Shown here: positions 8,112 through 16,841 of the stretch, one piece after another
Numbering within the stretch: position 1 is the first letter of the stretch
Layout: each line of letters opens with the position of its first letter
Assembly (NCBI GenBank): GCA_963739095.1
Contig: CAVTZF010000036.1
Span: 62,001-126,000 of the forward strand
Source of the DNA: JACVRW01 sp963739095
GTDB taxonomy: Bacteria; Actinomycetota; Thermoleophilia; Solirubrobacterales; Thermoleophilaceae
Length of the DNA: 64,000 nucleotides
Direction of reading: 5' to 3'
Notes under the pieces: model-generated
What the model saw: the letters and a program-made list of their open reading frames with translations, nothing else
What the model was told of the DNA's origin: nothing
Database searches by the model: none
Made by a program: the position numbers and the translations under genes

Positions 8112-9512
8112 ATGCGCCCCCTCAAGAAGACCGTGCTGCCTGCCCTCATCGTGTCCGCTCTGCTCGTTGCCGCCGCTCCGGCAGCGGCGGCCCCGTCCGT
8201 GGAGATCGAGGGCAAGCGCCTCGTCATCCGCGGCGGCCCCGACGCCGACGGCGTGGGCCTCTCGGTGCCCGCCGCCGAGCCGAACCTGCTCCGCATCGAC
8301 CTCGACGGGGACGGCCTGCCGCAGTTCGAGCTGCCGCGCCGCCACTTCGACAGCATCCTCGTGGAGGGCGACGGCGGGGACGACAGCGTGCGCGTCGACG
8401 CGCCCGCCCGCCTTCGCCTGGAGCCCGTGCGCGTCGACGGCGGCGATGGCTACGACTCGGCGACGCTCGCCGGGTCCGACAGCTCCGAGGACGTGCGCGT
8501 CGCGCCGGCCGGCACGCACGTCCGGCTGACCCGCGACGGCGACCGGGTGCGGCTGCTCACGAGCGCGCTCGAGCGCGCCGATCTTCCCGCAGGCGGCGGC
8601 CGCGATGACCTCGACGTCCGGGACATGACCGGAACCGAGCTGCAGGAGGTCCACACCGACCTCGGCGACGGCCAAGCCGACCGCCTCTCGGTCGACGGCT
8701 CCGAGGAGCAGGAGCAGATCTCCGCCTCGGGCTTCGCGCAGACACTGTTCGTGATCGGCCCGTTCGTCTTCGTCCAGGTCGAGAACCCGGAGGCGCGCGA
8801 CGAGCTAGTCCTGGACGGAGCGGAGGGCGACGACATCGTGAGCACCCCGAGCGCGGCGATGAAGATGACGCTGCGTGGCGGCGCGGGGTCAGACGTGGTG
8901 CTCGGCGGTCCCGGCGACGACGTGCTCGAAGGCGGCGAGGACTTCGACGACGTAGAGGGGAACCGGGGCGACGACACGGCCTCGCTCGGCGGCTACTTCG
9001 ACCGCTTCACCTGGAATCCCGGCGACGGCAACGACGTGGTCGACGGCGGCCCGAGCCACGACTCGATCACATTCAACGGCAGCGCCGCCGCCGAGCGCGT
9101 GTCGCTGTCGGCGGACGGCCGGCGCCTGAGGGTCACCCGCGACCTCGACTCGGCCGTCACCGATCTCGGCGGCATCGAGGAGCTCAACACCTCGCTGGGC
9201 GCGGGCGTCGACACGCTGCGCGTGGGTGATCTGAGCCGGACGCCCATGGAGCTCGTCCACGCGAACCTGGGCGCCGGCTTCCCGACCGGCGACGGCGCGC
9301 TCGACACGATCGAGGTCGACGGGACGCCGCGCGCCGACTCGATCGCGGTCACGGGGGTGGGCCGCGCGGTCGACGTGAGCGGGTTGTCGGCACTCGTCGA
9401 GCTGACGCTGCTCGACCCAGCCGACCGGCTCGCGCTCCACACGGGCGGAGGGAACGACAGCGTCGACAGCTCGGGGCTGCCGCCAGGGATCGTCGACCTC
9501 GTCGCCGACTAG
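8112..9512 (+). CDS. Secreted protein with RTX-like calcium-binding repeats
   Basis: A 466-residue exported protein. The N terminus MRPLKKTVLPALIVSALLVA continues to AAPAAAAP, a clear Sec signal peptide with cleavage near residue 27. The body is acidic and beta-rich, with repeated GGDGxD-type turns (VEGDGGDDSV, VDGGDGYDSA, LRGGAGSDVVLGGPGDDVLE) that match the RTX nonapeptide idea (GGxGxDxUx). Only a few canonical repeats occur near residues 255-290, so it resembles cell-surface hemolysin-type calcium-binding proteins rather than a toxin. No enzymatic domain is visible. It overlaps the convergent PadR gene by 4 bases. Confidence 0.75.
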   Translation: MRPLKKTVLPALIVSALLVAAAPAAAAPSVEIEGKRLVIRGGPDADGVGLSVPAAEPNLLRIDLDGDGLPQFELPRRHFDSILVEGDGGDDSVRVDAPARLRLEPVRVDGGDGYDSATLAGSDSSEDVRVAPAGTHVRLTRDGDRVRLLTSALERADLPAGGGRDDLDVRDMTGTELQEVHTDLGDGQADRLSVDGSEEQEQISASGFAQTLFVIGPFVFVQVENPEARDELVLDGAEGDDIVSTPSAAMKMTLRGGAGSDVVLGGPGDDVLEGGEDFDDVEGNRGDDTASLGGYFDRFTWNPGDGNDVVDGGPSHDSITFNGSAAAERVSLSADGRRLRVTRDLDSAVTDLGGIEELNTSLGAGVDTLRVGDLSRTPMELVHANLGAGFPTGDGALDTIEVDGTPRADSIAVTGVGRAVDVSGLSALVELTLLDPADRLALHTGGGNDSVDSSGLPPGIVDLVAD

Positions 9513-10048
9513 GTGGGCGGGTCGAGCTCCGCCTCGACCCGCTCCACCCAGTCGAGGTGCAGCTGCAGCAGGCCGTGCAGGAAGTCGAGCGCGAGCAGCA
9601 GGTACTTGCGCCTGTGTGCCAGCGACTCGGCGCTCTCCCTGCTGGCGTCGAGCCGGGCCTCGAGGTCGGCGATGTCCTCGCGCAGCGCGCTGATGCTCGC
9701 GCGCGTGGGGCCCTCGCCGACCAGGTCGGCGATCAGCATCCTCAGCAGGGCATCGCTCTTGAACGGGACGACGTGGGCCGGCGTCTCCGCGTACTCCCGC
9801 AGTGCCTCGAGGCCCTTGTCGGTCAGCGAGTAGACGGTGCGCTCACGCGTCTTGCCCGGCTCGCGGCGCGCCTCGAGGTAGCCGAGCTTCGCCAGCCGCT
9901 TGGGCTCGACGTAGTACTGGCTCTCGCCGGCCCACGCGAGGATGCGCCCACGCTGCGCCATCCGCAGCAGGTCGTGGGCACCTGCGCCGGTGCGCCCGAC
10001 GAGGCCGAGGATCTCGTAGGAGAACAGGGTGAGCTCCGGCCTGGACAT
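9509..10048 (-). CDS. PadR-family transcriptional regulator
   Basis: A 179-residue regulator. The N-terminal winged helix reads LFSYEILGLVGRTGAGAHDL and then LGYLEARREPGKTRERTVYS with the wing turn typical of PadR (PGK...T.YSLTDKG). The C-terminal half (ISALREDIADLEARLDASRE) is a helical dimerisation domain as in the PadR/Vir family. It is divergent from a SAM-dependent methyltransferase. Two near-identical 13-base palindrome-like elements fill the intergenic region, one ending one base from the PadR start codon, which suggests autorepression and control of the methyltransferase. Confidence 0.88.
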   Translation of the reverse strand: MSRPELTLFSYEILGLVGRTGAGAHDLLRMAQRGRILAWAGESQYYVEPKRLAKLGYLEARREPGKTRERTVYSLTDKGLEALREYAETPAHVVPFKSDALLRMLIADLVGEGPTRASISALREDIADLEARLDASRESAESLAHRRKYLLLALDFLHGLLQLHLDWVERVEAELDPPT

Positions 10049-10049
10049 A

Positions 10050-10085
10050 CTATGTTCCGTAGCTTACGATGGCTATGGTCCATAG
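10050..10085. promoter_or_regulatory. Tandem PadR operator candidates
   Basis: CTATGTTCCGTAG (10050-10062) and CTATGGTCCATAG (10073-10085) match at 11 of 13 positions and start 23 bases apart, about two helical turns. The second is a perfect inverted repeat around a central T. Both lie between the PadR start and the methyltransferase ribosome site. Assignment to PadR is inferred from location. Confidence 0.55.
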
Positions 10086-10108
10086 GCTACCTGTGCAAGG
10101 AGACCGAC

Positions 10109-10906
10109 ATGGCGACAGCCGCAGCGACGGGGAGCGGCGCGAGGCAGGGCGAGCTGTGGGGGCATCGGCCGCAGGAGTGGGCGGCGATCGAGGAGCAGCA
10201 GCTCCCGACCTACGAGGAGGGGATCCGCCGCGCCGGGATCCAGCCCGGGGACCGCGTCCTCGACGTGGGCTGCGGCACGGGCGTCTTCCTGGAGGCGGTG
10301 TCGAAGCTGGGCGCCCGCCCGCACGGCCTCGACGCTTCACGTTCGCTCCTGCGGATCGCCCGCGCGCGCGTACCGCAGGCGGAGCTGAGGGTCGGCGATG
10401 CCGAGTTGCTGCCCTTCGACGACGACGGGTTCGACGCCGTAACGGGCTTCAACTCCTTCTTCTTCGCCGACGACATGGTCGCGGCGCTGCGTGAGGCGGG
10501 CCGCGTCGCCAAGCCGGACGCGCCGGTGCTCGTGCAGGTGTGGGGTCGGCCCGAGCGCTGCGATCTCACTCCGGCGCTGGCGGCCGGGGCGAGCCTGAGG
10601 CCACCGGAGCCGGCGCCTCGCTCGGCACCACCGCCGCTCTGGCAGCCCGGCGTGCTCGAGGAGATCGCGAGCGCGGCAGACCTCCGCCCGCAGGCTTCGT
10701 TCGACCTGCGCTCGGCCTTCGAGTTTCCGGACGAGCACGCGCTCGTCCGCGGCCTGCTCTCACCCGGTCCCGTGAGCCTGGCCATTCGCCACTCGGGGGA
10801 GGAAGCCGTGGCGCGCGCGATCGTGGAGGCCCTCGCCCCACGCCGGCGGCCGGACGGGAGCTACCGGCTCGAGAACGAGTGGCACTACCTGCTCGCGCGC
10901 GCCTGA
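10109..10906 (+). CDS. Class I SAM-dependent methyltransferase
   Basis: A 265-residue cytoplasmic methyltransferase. The start ATG at 10109 has AAGGAG six bases upstream, so the longer upstream open frame is not used. SAM-binding motif I is RVLDVGCGTGVFLEA near residue 50, followed by the acidic loop HGLDAS and motif II-like ELLPFDDDGFDAVTGFNSFF, typical of Methyltransf_11/25 enzymes. The substrate is not predictable. Placement beside a PadR regulator with shared operators suggests inducible expression, perhaps for methylation of a toxic small molecule; this is inference. Confidence 0.85.
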   Translation: MATAAATGSGARQGELWGHRPQEWAAIEEQQLPTYEEGIRRAGIQPGDRVLDVGCGTGVFLEAVSKLGARPHGLDASRSLLRIARARVPQAELRVGDAELLPFDDDGFDAVTGFNSFFFADDMVAALREAGRVAKPDAPVLVQVWGRPERCDLTPALAAGASLRPPEPAPRSAPPPLWQPGVLEEIASAADLRPQASFDLRSAFEFPDEHALVRGLLSPGPVSLAIRHSGEEAVARAIVEALAPRRRPDGSYRLENEWHYLLARA

Positions 10907-10930
10907 TCCCCGCGGCTACGCTGACGCCGC

Positions 10931-11419
10931 ATGGAGGAGCTGCGCGGCGAGCGGGTGGTGATCGTCCCCGCCGCCCCCGAGCACGCCGAGCGTCTGCGTG
11001 AGCTGCGGGCGCACCCAGAGGTGGCGCGCTGGTGGGACCCGCCGCCGGACGAGTGGCCGCTCGGTTCCGAGCCCGGCCTACAGGTGTTCGCGATCCTCGT
11101 CGAGGGCGAGCCGGCGGGCGCGCTGCAGTTCTGGGAGGAGCCCGATCCGGGCAGCCGCCACGCCGATGTCGACATCTTCATGGGCCCGGACCGCCAGGAC
11201 CGCGGCCTCGGGACGGAGGCGATGCGCCAGATCGTGCGCCACCTCGTCGAGGACCGCGGCCACCATCGCGTCACGCTGTCGACCGCGGTCGACAACGCCC
11301 GCGCGATCCACGTCTACGAGAAGGTCGGCTTCCGCCCGGTGGGCGTCACGCGCAAGTCCAACCTCAACGAGCACAGCGGCGAATGGGAGGACGAGCTCCT
11401 GATGGAGTACGTCGTCTAG
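10931..11419 (+). CDS. GNAT-family N-acetyltransferase
   Basis: A 162-residue acetyltransferase of the Gcn5-related type. It begins MEELRGERVVIVPAAPEHAE, typical of RimJ/aminoglycoside-6'-acetyltransferase-like members, and carries the acetyl-CoA loop in DRQDRGLGTEAMRQIVRHLV (Q/RxxGxG/A). The C-terminal segment NARAIHVYEKVGFRPVGVTR is the usual beta6-beta7 region with the Tyr near the active site. LQFWEEPDPGSRHADVDIFM resembles AAC(6')-type enzymes, but resistance cannot be claimed. It overlaps the convergent transaldolase by 4 bases. Confidence 0.87.
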   Translation: MEELRGERVVIVPAAPEHAERLRELRAHPEVARWWDPPPDEWPLGSEPGLQVFAILVEGEPAGALQFWEEPDPGSRHADVDIFMGPDRQDRGLGTEAMRQIVRHLVEDRGHHRVTLSTAVDNARAIHVYEKVGFRPVGVTRKSNLNEHSGEWEDELLMEYVV

Positions 11420-12534
11420 GGCCGCGCAGCGGCCAGCTCTCCCGCCTTGCTCTTCAGGGCGTCGAGCAGGGACTGGTAGGAGTCCCCGAACGCCTTGACG
11501 CCCTCGTCGACGAGCTGGCGCAGCACGATGTCGTCGAAGTCGATCCCGATCTCGCGTAGCTCGGCCGTCAGCCGGCGCGCTCCGTCGACGTCGCGGTCGA
11601 TCGTCCGCTCGGGCGTGGCGTGGTCGCGCGCCGCCTCGATCGTGGCGTCGGGCATCGTGTTGACCGTGTGCGGCCCGATCAACTCGTCCACGTAGAGCGT
11701 GTCCGGGTAGTCGGGGTTCTTCGTCGATGTGGACGCCCAGAGCGGGCGCTGCACCCGAGCGCCGGCGGCCTCGAGCCGCTGCCAGCGCTCGCCGGAGAAG
11801 ATCTCCTCGAAGGCCGCGTAGGCGAGCCTGGCGTTCGCCACCGCGGCGCGGCCGCGGAGGTCCTCGCGGCCCAGCTCTTCGAGCGCGGCATCGACCTTGG
11901 TGTCGACCCGCGACACGAAGAAGCTCGCCACCGACGCGCTGCGCTCGATCGACTCGCCCGCGTCCAGCCTGCGCTCGAGCCCGCGCAGGAACGCCTCCGC
12001 GATCTCGCGGTAGCGCTCGACCGAGAACAGCAGCGTCACGTTGACGTTCACGCCTCGGGCCGTGAGCTCCTCGAAGACGCGCACGCCCTCAGCGGTGCCC
12101 GGCACCTTGATCAGCACGTTGGCACGGTCGATGGCCTCGCGATGGTGGAGCGCCGCCTCGATCGACCCGTCGATGTCGAACGCGAGTGAGGCGGCCAGCT
12201 CGAACGACACGTAGCCGTCCTGCCCGTCGGTCTCCTCGAAGGTCGGCCGCAGCAGGTCTGCGGCATCGCGGACGTCGGCGTAGGCGAGCCGCTCGAAGAT
12301 CTCCTGGGGGTCGTCGGTGTCAGCCAGCGCCTCGCGGAACGCGTCGTCGTAGCGGTCCGAGTGCCCCATGCCCTTCTCGAAGATGGCGGGGTTCGATGTC
12401 ACCCCGCTGAGTCCGTCCTCCTCGATGAGCTGCGCGAGCGCGCCGCTGTCCAGCAGCTCTCGGTTCAGGTTGTCGATCCAGATCGCCTGTCCGAGCGCCT
12501 CGATCTCTCGTAAGCGATTTGCGTTATTGGCCAT
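11416..12534 (-). CDS. tal: Transaldolase
   Basis: This enzyme moves a dihydroxyacetone unit between sedoheptulose-7-phosphate and glyceraldehyde-3-phosphate in the non-oxidative pentose phosphate pathway, in the cytoplasm. The 372-residue length matches actinobacterial Tal. Diagnostic stretches are IWIDNLNRELLDSGALAQLI, GVTSNPAIFEKGMG and the Schiff-base lysine in ANVLIKVPGT (about residue 142). VNVNVTLLFSVERYREIAEA and LWASTSTKNPDYPDT are also typical. The ATG at 12534 fits the usual start. The PhoD-like gene ends 34 bases upstream on the same strand. The common companions transketolase, zwf and opcA are not next to it here. Confidence 0.95.
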   Translation of the reverse strand: MANNANRLREIEALGQAIWIDNLNRELLDSGALAQLIEEDGLSGVTSNPAIFEKGMGHSDRYDDAFREALADTDDPQEIFERLAYADVRDAADLLRPTFEETDGQDGYVSFELAASLAFDIDGSIEAALHHREAIDRANVLIKVPGTAEGVRVFEELTARGVNVNVTLLFSVERYREIAEAFLRGLERRLDAGESIERSASVASFFVSRVDTKVDAALEELGREDLRGRAAVANARLAYAAFEEIFSGERWQRLEAAGARVQRPLWASTSTKNPDYPDTLYVDELIGPHTVNTMPDATIEAARDHATPERTIDRDVDGARRLTAELREIGIDFDDIVLRQLVDEGVKAFGDSYQSLLDALKSKAGELAAARP

Positions 12535-12568
12535 ACCTCAAAGCTACCCGGGGCATGGGTGCGGCACG

Positions 12569-14190
12569 CTAGACCCGGACCGCGCCCGGCCTCCCGTTCT
12601 CGACCTGGAACGACGCGAAGGTGGAGACCGGGGCGTCGGGGCGGCTGACGGTCGAGACCATGCGCAGGTCCGTGCGCCAGCGCCTTCGGTCGACGCTGCA
12701 GCGCACGTAGCCGCGCCGGTCGCCGTCGAAGAACTTGATGTGCGGGTTGCGCCTTGATCATCGGCCCGTAGTAGGGCCCGTACACGGGGCCGTCGCCGTT
12801 AGACGAGATCGACGTCCCGACGAACTCCGTGGCGACCGTGGCCGACCCGGGTCGGAGAAGTCGGCCTTGATGTCGTTCACGAAGGTCGAGTGCCAGTCGC
12901 CGGTGATGATCATCGGGTTGCGGATCCGGGCCTCGGCGAGGTGGTCGATGATGCGCTGGCGGGCGACCGGGTAGCCGTCCCAGGCGTCGTGCCAATAGAT
13001 CGGCGGGTCGCCCGGGTCGCCGTCGCCGTCGTAGTCGTGGACGAGCTGGCCCATCATCACCTGGTTGGCGATCACGTTCCAGCGCGCGTCGGAGCCTCGA
13101 GCCCGTCGCGCAGCCAGGCCTCCTGGTCGAACCCCAGCATCGTCACGTCAGGGTCGAGCGACGCCTCGCAGCGTGGGAACTCGCCGTCGCCGCAGGGCTG
13201 GTCGTCGCGGTATTGGCGCGCGTCGAGCACGCTGAACTCCGCGAGGTCGCCCCAGGTCATGCGCCGGTACAGCAGGGCCGATCCGTTGCGCGGGCGGGCC
13301 CCCGGGCGCAGCGGGATGTGCTCCCAGAACGCCTGGTAGGCCGCGGCACGGCGCGCGGTGAAGGCCGGGTTCGGCTCGCCGCCCTCGGGAGCGAGCCCGG
13401 CGTAGTCGTTCTGCACCTCGTGGTCGTCCCAGGCGATGATCCAGGGGAACAGCTGATGCGCGCGCTGCAGGTCCGGGTCGCTCTTGTAGAGCCCGTGCTG
13501 GAGCCGGTAGCGCTCGAGGGTGGTGCACTCCGGCCGGTACTGCTCCGGCACCGGCACGCCCCTGAAGCCGCCGTTCTCGTCGATGCCGTACTCGTAGAAG
13601 TAGTCGCCGAGGTGGACGACGAAGGCGAGGTCCTCCTCCGCCATGCGCCGGTAGGCCGAGTAGTAGCCCTCGTCCCAGCGCTGGCAGGAGGCGAACGCGA
13701 AGTTCAGGGAGTTGACCGAGTGCCAGCGCGAGGGCGCGGTGATTATGCGCCCGACAGGGCTTTCCTCGCCGCGGTAGCGGAACTGGAAGTAGTACTCACG
13801 GCGCGGCTCGAGCCCGCCGACCTCGACGTGCACCGAGTGCGCCAGCTCCGGAACGGCGAGCGTGACGCCGGCGCGCACGACGCGGCGCATGCCCGGATCC
13901 TTGGCGACCCGCCAGGTGACGGGCACCCAGCGCTGCGGCATGCCGCCGCCCGGCTCGAGCGGCTCCGGTGCGAGCCGCGTCCACAGCACGGCCCGGTTGG
14001 GCGACGGGTCTCCCGAGGCCACCCCCAGCGCGAACGGATAGTCGCGCAGGGGCGGCGCCGCGTGGGCGAGGTCGCCGCGGACCTGGCAGAACGCGGCGGC
14101 GCCCGCGAGCGCTCCCGTGAACTGAAGGAAGCGGCGACGGTCCATCGGGCCGTCGAGCGCCTGCTCGAGCGAACGTAGGGCATCGGTCAT
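12569..14190 (-). pseudogene. PhoD-type alkaline phosphatase/phosphodiesterase with Tat signal, frame disrupted
   Basis: An exported metallophosphoesterase. The start at 14190 has GGAGG upstream. The Tat signal is MDRRRFLQFTGALAGAAAF near residues 16-34. PhoD motifs follow: FALGVASGDPSPNRAVLWTR, NFAFASCQRWDEGYYSAYRR, FVVHLGDYFYEYG, IIAWDDHEVQNDYAG and PMIITGDWHSTFVNDIK. The frame changes near 13097, 12852 and 12755. Joined across these it ends in a PhoD-like C terminus at the TAG at 12569, about 540 residues in total, normal for the family. All catalytic segments survive in one frame or another, so indel errors are as likely as true decay. It is divergent from another secreted phosphatase-family gene. 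Confidence 0.88.
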
Positions 14191-14286
14191 GCAGACCTCC
14201 GGTCTCACGGCGCGGCGGGAAACCCTCGGCGCGGGGACCCGTTCCGCGCGTCTGGGTCGCGAGCTATATCCCTCGGGACGTCCCCA

Positions 14287-14298
14287 GTCAAGCTTGAC
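14287..14298. promoter_or_regulatory. 12-base perfect palindrome between two divergent phosphatase genes
   Basis: GTCAAGCTTGAC is perfectly self-complementary and lies between the PhoD-like gene start (14190) and the alkaline-phosphatase-family start (14358). A related half element, GCTTGAC, recurs at 14334-14340. It could be a shared operator, for example for phosphate control, but it does not show a clear Pho-box repeat. Confidence 0.35.
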
Positions 14299-14357
14299 TC
14301 TGCCTGGTTGGGTGAGGTAGAAGCAACAAGGGGGGCTTGACGGAGGAGGAGGTCGCA

Positions 14358-16089
14358 ATGACGCGTGGGCGCTGGATGACTCTGTTCCTAGCCGGATTGG
14401 CTCTGGCGGCGGTGCTGCTGCCCGCGGTGGCTCAGGCGGGCCGGCATCCCGATCGGCCCTCACGCGTGCTGATCGTCATGCTCGACCAGGCGCGCCCGGA
14501 CACGATCGAGCGCTACGGGATGAAGAACGTCCAGGCGCTGATGAAGAAGGGCACCTCCTTCCCGAACGCGCTCGTCGGCCACATGGCGGCCGAGACGGTG
14601 ATCAGCCACAACGTGATCACGAGCGGGCAGTTCCCCAAGCACATGGGCTGGTCGAACGAGGTCCACCGCGACGTGGACGGCGTGATCGGCACCCCGGGCG
14701 ACTTCTACGTGACGTCGAGCATGACCTGCCTGCAGTTCAAGGCGCTGATCGAGCACGGGGGCTACAAGAAGCTGCCCGACTACCTCGACGACCGCTTCGG
14801 TGAGGCCTCGAAGTTCGTCTCGATCGCGCAGAAGCGCACGGCCGTCTGCCCCGGCGGACCCACCAGCTCAGCAGCCGGCGACGGCACCGGGACCGACCCG
14901 GAGGACATCATCCTCCAGATCCGCGGCAGCTCCGCGTCGTCGTGCGACGGCCTGTCCGGATGGCGGGCGCCCGAGGACGCCAACCCGCCGGCCCCGGCGT
15001 ACTTCGACCTCACCACGACCTGCAACCGCTGGTGGACCTGGCAGGGCTCGCCCGCCTACGGCACGGGCTCGATCTGCCCGGGCGGATCTACCCGCTCGAG
15101 GGCAACCGCTTCGTGCCCGGGCGTGACCAGGCGCACCTGGGCGGCGACGTCTGGTCGGCCGACGCGGCGATTCGCGTGATCGAGAACGACCCGGGCTGGC
15201 GCGGCATGCTCGTGAGCCTCGGCGGCATCGACAAGCTCGGGCACATGTGGGGTCCCGAGGACGCGGAGACGGGCCCGCCCGGCTCGGATCAGGAGATGCG
15301 CCACCTGCCGTTCGTCGCGAAGACGGCTGACGCGCAGGTCGGCAGGATCATCGACGCGCTGAAGACGCGCGGCCTTCTGGACGAGACGCTCGTCGTCATC
15401 ACGGCCGACCACGCGGCCCAGACCGGTCGCGAGTTCTACGGCCGGTTCGACACCTTCCCGCCCGGCGTCCCCGATATGAACGGGTGCGACCCGGCGACCG
15501 GCTCGACCGGTCTGCGCTCCGACTGCAACTGGTACTACGGGCAGCGACGCCGACGAGAGCTACCTGGACCCGAGCCCGGCGATCGCCGGCCTCCGGGATG
15601 CGCTCGGGCACGAACCTCCGTTTCTCGTATCAGGACGGACACGTCGCGACTTGGCTGAACGATCAATCACGTGCGAGCAGGGAGGAGGCGGCGGAGGCGC
15701 TGCTCGACCTGCCCGGCGTGATCGCGAGCTTCCGCCTGAACGACGCGGAGGACGACTATCGCCTGGCCGGCGTCAACCACATGGCGCTCCGCGAGCTGCT
15801 CTGGTTCCTGCGCCACGGAAACGAGCTCGTCGACACGATGGCGGCGCCCTACGGCCCCGACGCAGTCGCGCTCCTCAAGACCGACGTGACATACGGGGTG
15901 ATGGGCGACCACGGCGGCCACAACCGGCTGGTTCAGAACATCCCGATGGTCTTCTCCGGGCCAGGCGTCGGCTCGCGCGACTCGCACAGGGAGATCCGGC
16001 TCGTCGACGTGCTGCCGACGATCCTCGAGACCATGGGCATCGACTACGACAAGCGCGACCTCGACGGCAGGGCGGTGAAGCTCCGCTAG
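14358..16089 (+). pseudogene. Secreted alkaline-phosphatase superfamily (nucleotide pyrophosphatase/phosphodiesterase) protein, frame disrupted
   Basis: The start ATG at 14358 follows GGAGGAGG. A Sec signal peptide is seen in MTRGRWMTLFLAGLALAAVL, ending near AQAG. The metal-dependent phosphatase core includes VLIVMLDQARPDTIERYGM (first metal Asp), AETVISHNVITSGQFPKHMG, SLGGIDKLGHMWG, VVITADHAAQTGREFYGR (Asp-His pair) and GVMGDHGGHNRLVQNIPMVF. The frame changes near 15085, 15538 and 15600; joined length is about 575 residues. Motifs on both sides of each break are intact. It is likely periplasmic or extracellular, acting on phosphodiesters, and is possibly co-regulated with the divergent PhoD-like gene. 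The frameshifts may be sequence errors. Confidence 0.82.
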
Positions 16090-16841
16090 GCGCGCCGGCG
16101 CTCGGCGAACTCGCCGAGCGCCGCCTGCGCGTCCGGCTCGTCGAACAGCCGCACGCAGTGGTGCGTCTCGCGGTCCATCGCCTCCGCGAGCAGGCTGCCG
16201 AAGCGCTCGTTCAGCATCGACTTGGTTGCCGCGACCGCGTCGCGCGAGCGCCGCGAGAGGACGTCCGCCCAGTGCTGGATGCGCGCGTCGAGCTCGCTCG
16301 CGGGCACCATCTCGGTCGCGAAGCCGTGCTCGCGCGCCCAGGCGGCGTCGCGCTCCTCGCCGGTGAGGAGCAGCTCGCGCGCGGCCGTCTCGCCGAGCAC
16401 CTCCGGCAGGAGCAGCGTGCCGGCGTTGCTCGCCACGAGCCCGATGCCGACCTCGGGCGTGAGCACGCGGATGCGGTCGCTGCACAGGCGCATGTCGCAG
16501 CTCGCGGCGAACTCGAGCGCCCCGCCCACGCAGACGCCGTCGATCACCGCGATCGCGGGCAGGGGGCTCTCCAGCACGACGCGTGTCATGCGCTGGAAGG
16601 CCCCGATCGTCGCGGCCCAGGAGGTCGCGTCCGCCTTGATCGCGGCCTGCAGGTCGTCGCCCGCCGAGAAGTGCTCGCCCGCTCCGCGCAGGACGACGCA
16701 GCGGAGCGCCGACTCGTCGCCCGCGGCCTCGATCGCGTCGGCGATGGCGGTCATGGTCTCGAGGTCCCATGCGTTACGGCGGTCCTGGCGATCCCAGCTG
16801 ACGATCCTGGCGGCACCCTGGTCGGCGCTGGTCACGGTCAT
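16086..16841 (-). CDS. Enoyl-CoA hydratase/isomerase family protein
   Basis: A 251-residue crotonase-fold enzyme that acts on acyl-CoA thioesters by stabilising an enolate in an oxyanion hole. VVLRGAGEHFSAGDDLQAA holds the first oxyanion-hole segment and AVIDGVCVGGALEFAASCDM the second. TPEVGIGLVASNAGTLLLPE covers the region where catalytic Glu residues sit; the Glu of PEVGIG is retained. It is the last gene of a five-gene unit, and its start overlaps the CoA ligase stop by 4 bases (ATGA). It may hydrate or isomerise the CoA ester made by that ligase. Confidence 0.9.
   Translation of the reverse strand: MTVTSADQGAARIVSWDRQDRRNAWDLETMTAIADAIEAAGDESALRCVVLRGAGEHFSAGDDLQAAIKADATSWAATIGAFQRMTRVVLESPLPAIAVIDGVCVGGALEFAASCDMRLCSDRIRVLTPEVGIGLVASNAGTLLLPEVLGETAARELLLTGEERDAAWAREHGFATEMVPASELDARIQHWADVLSRRSRDAVAATKSMLNERFGSLLAEAMDRETHHCVRLFDEPDAQAALGEFAERRRA

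Noticed and set aside
8112..9512. RTX toxin
   Set aside because: Only a few GGxGxD-type repeats occur, there is a Sec signal instead of a type I secretion signal, and no ABC exporter is near.
10931..11419. Aminoglycoside 6'-acetyltransferase (resistance gene)
   Set aside because: Only general GNAT motifs are present; the resemblance is not enough to name a drug substrate.
13213..14178. A 321-codon plus-strand frame within the PhoD region
   Set aside because: It is antisense to conserved PhoD motifs, lacks a signal or domain, and has biased composition.
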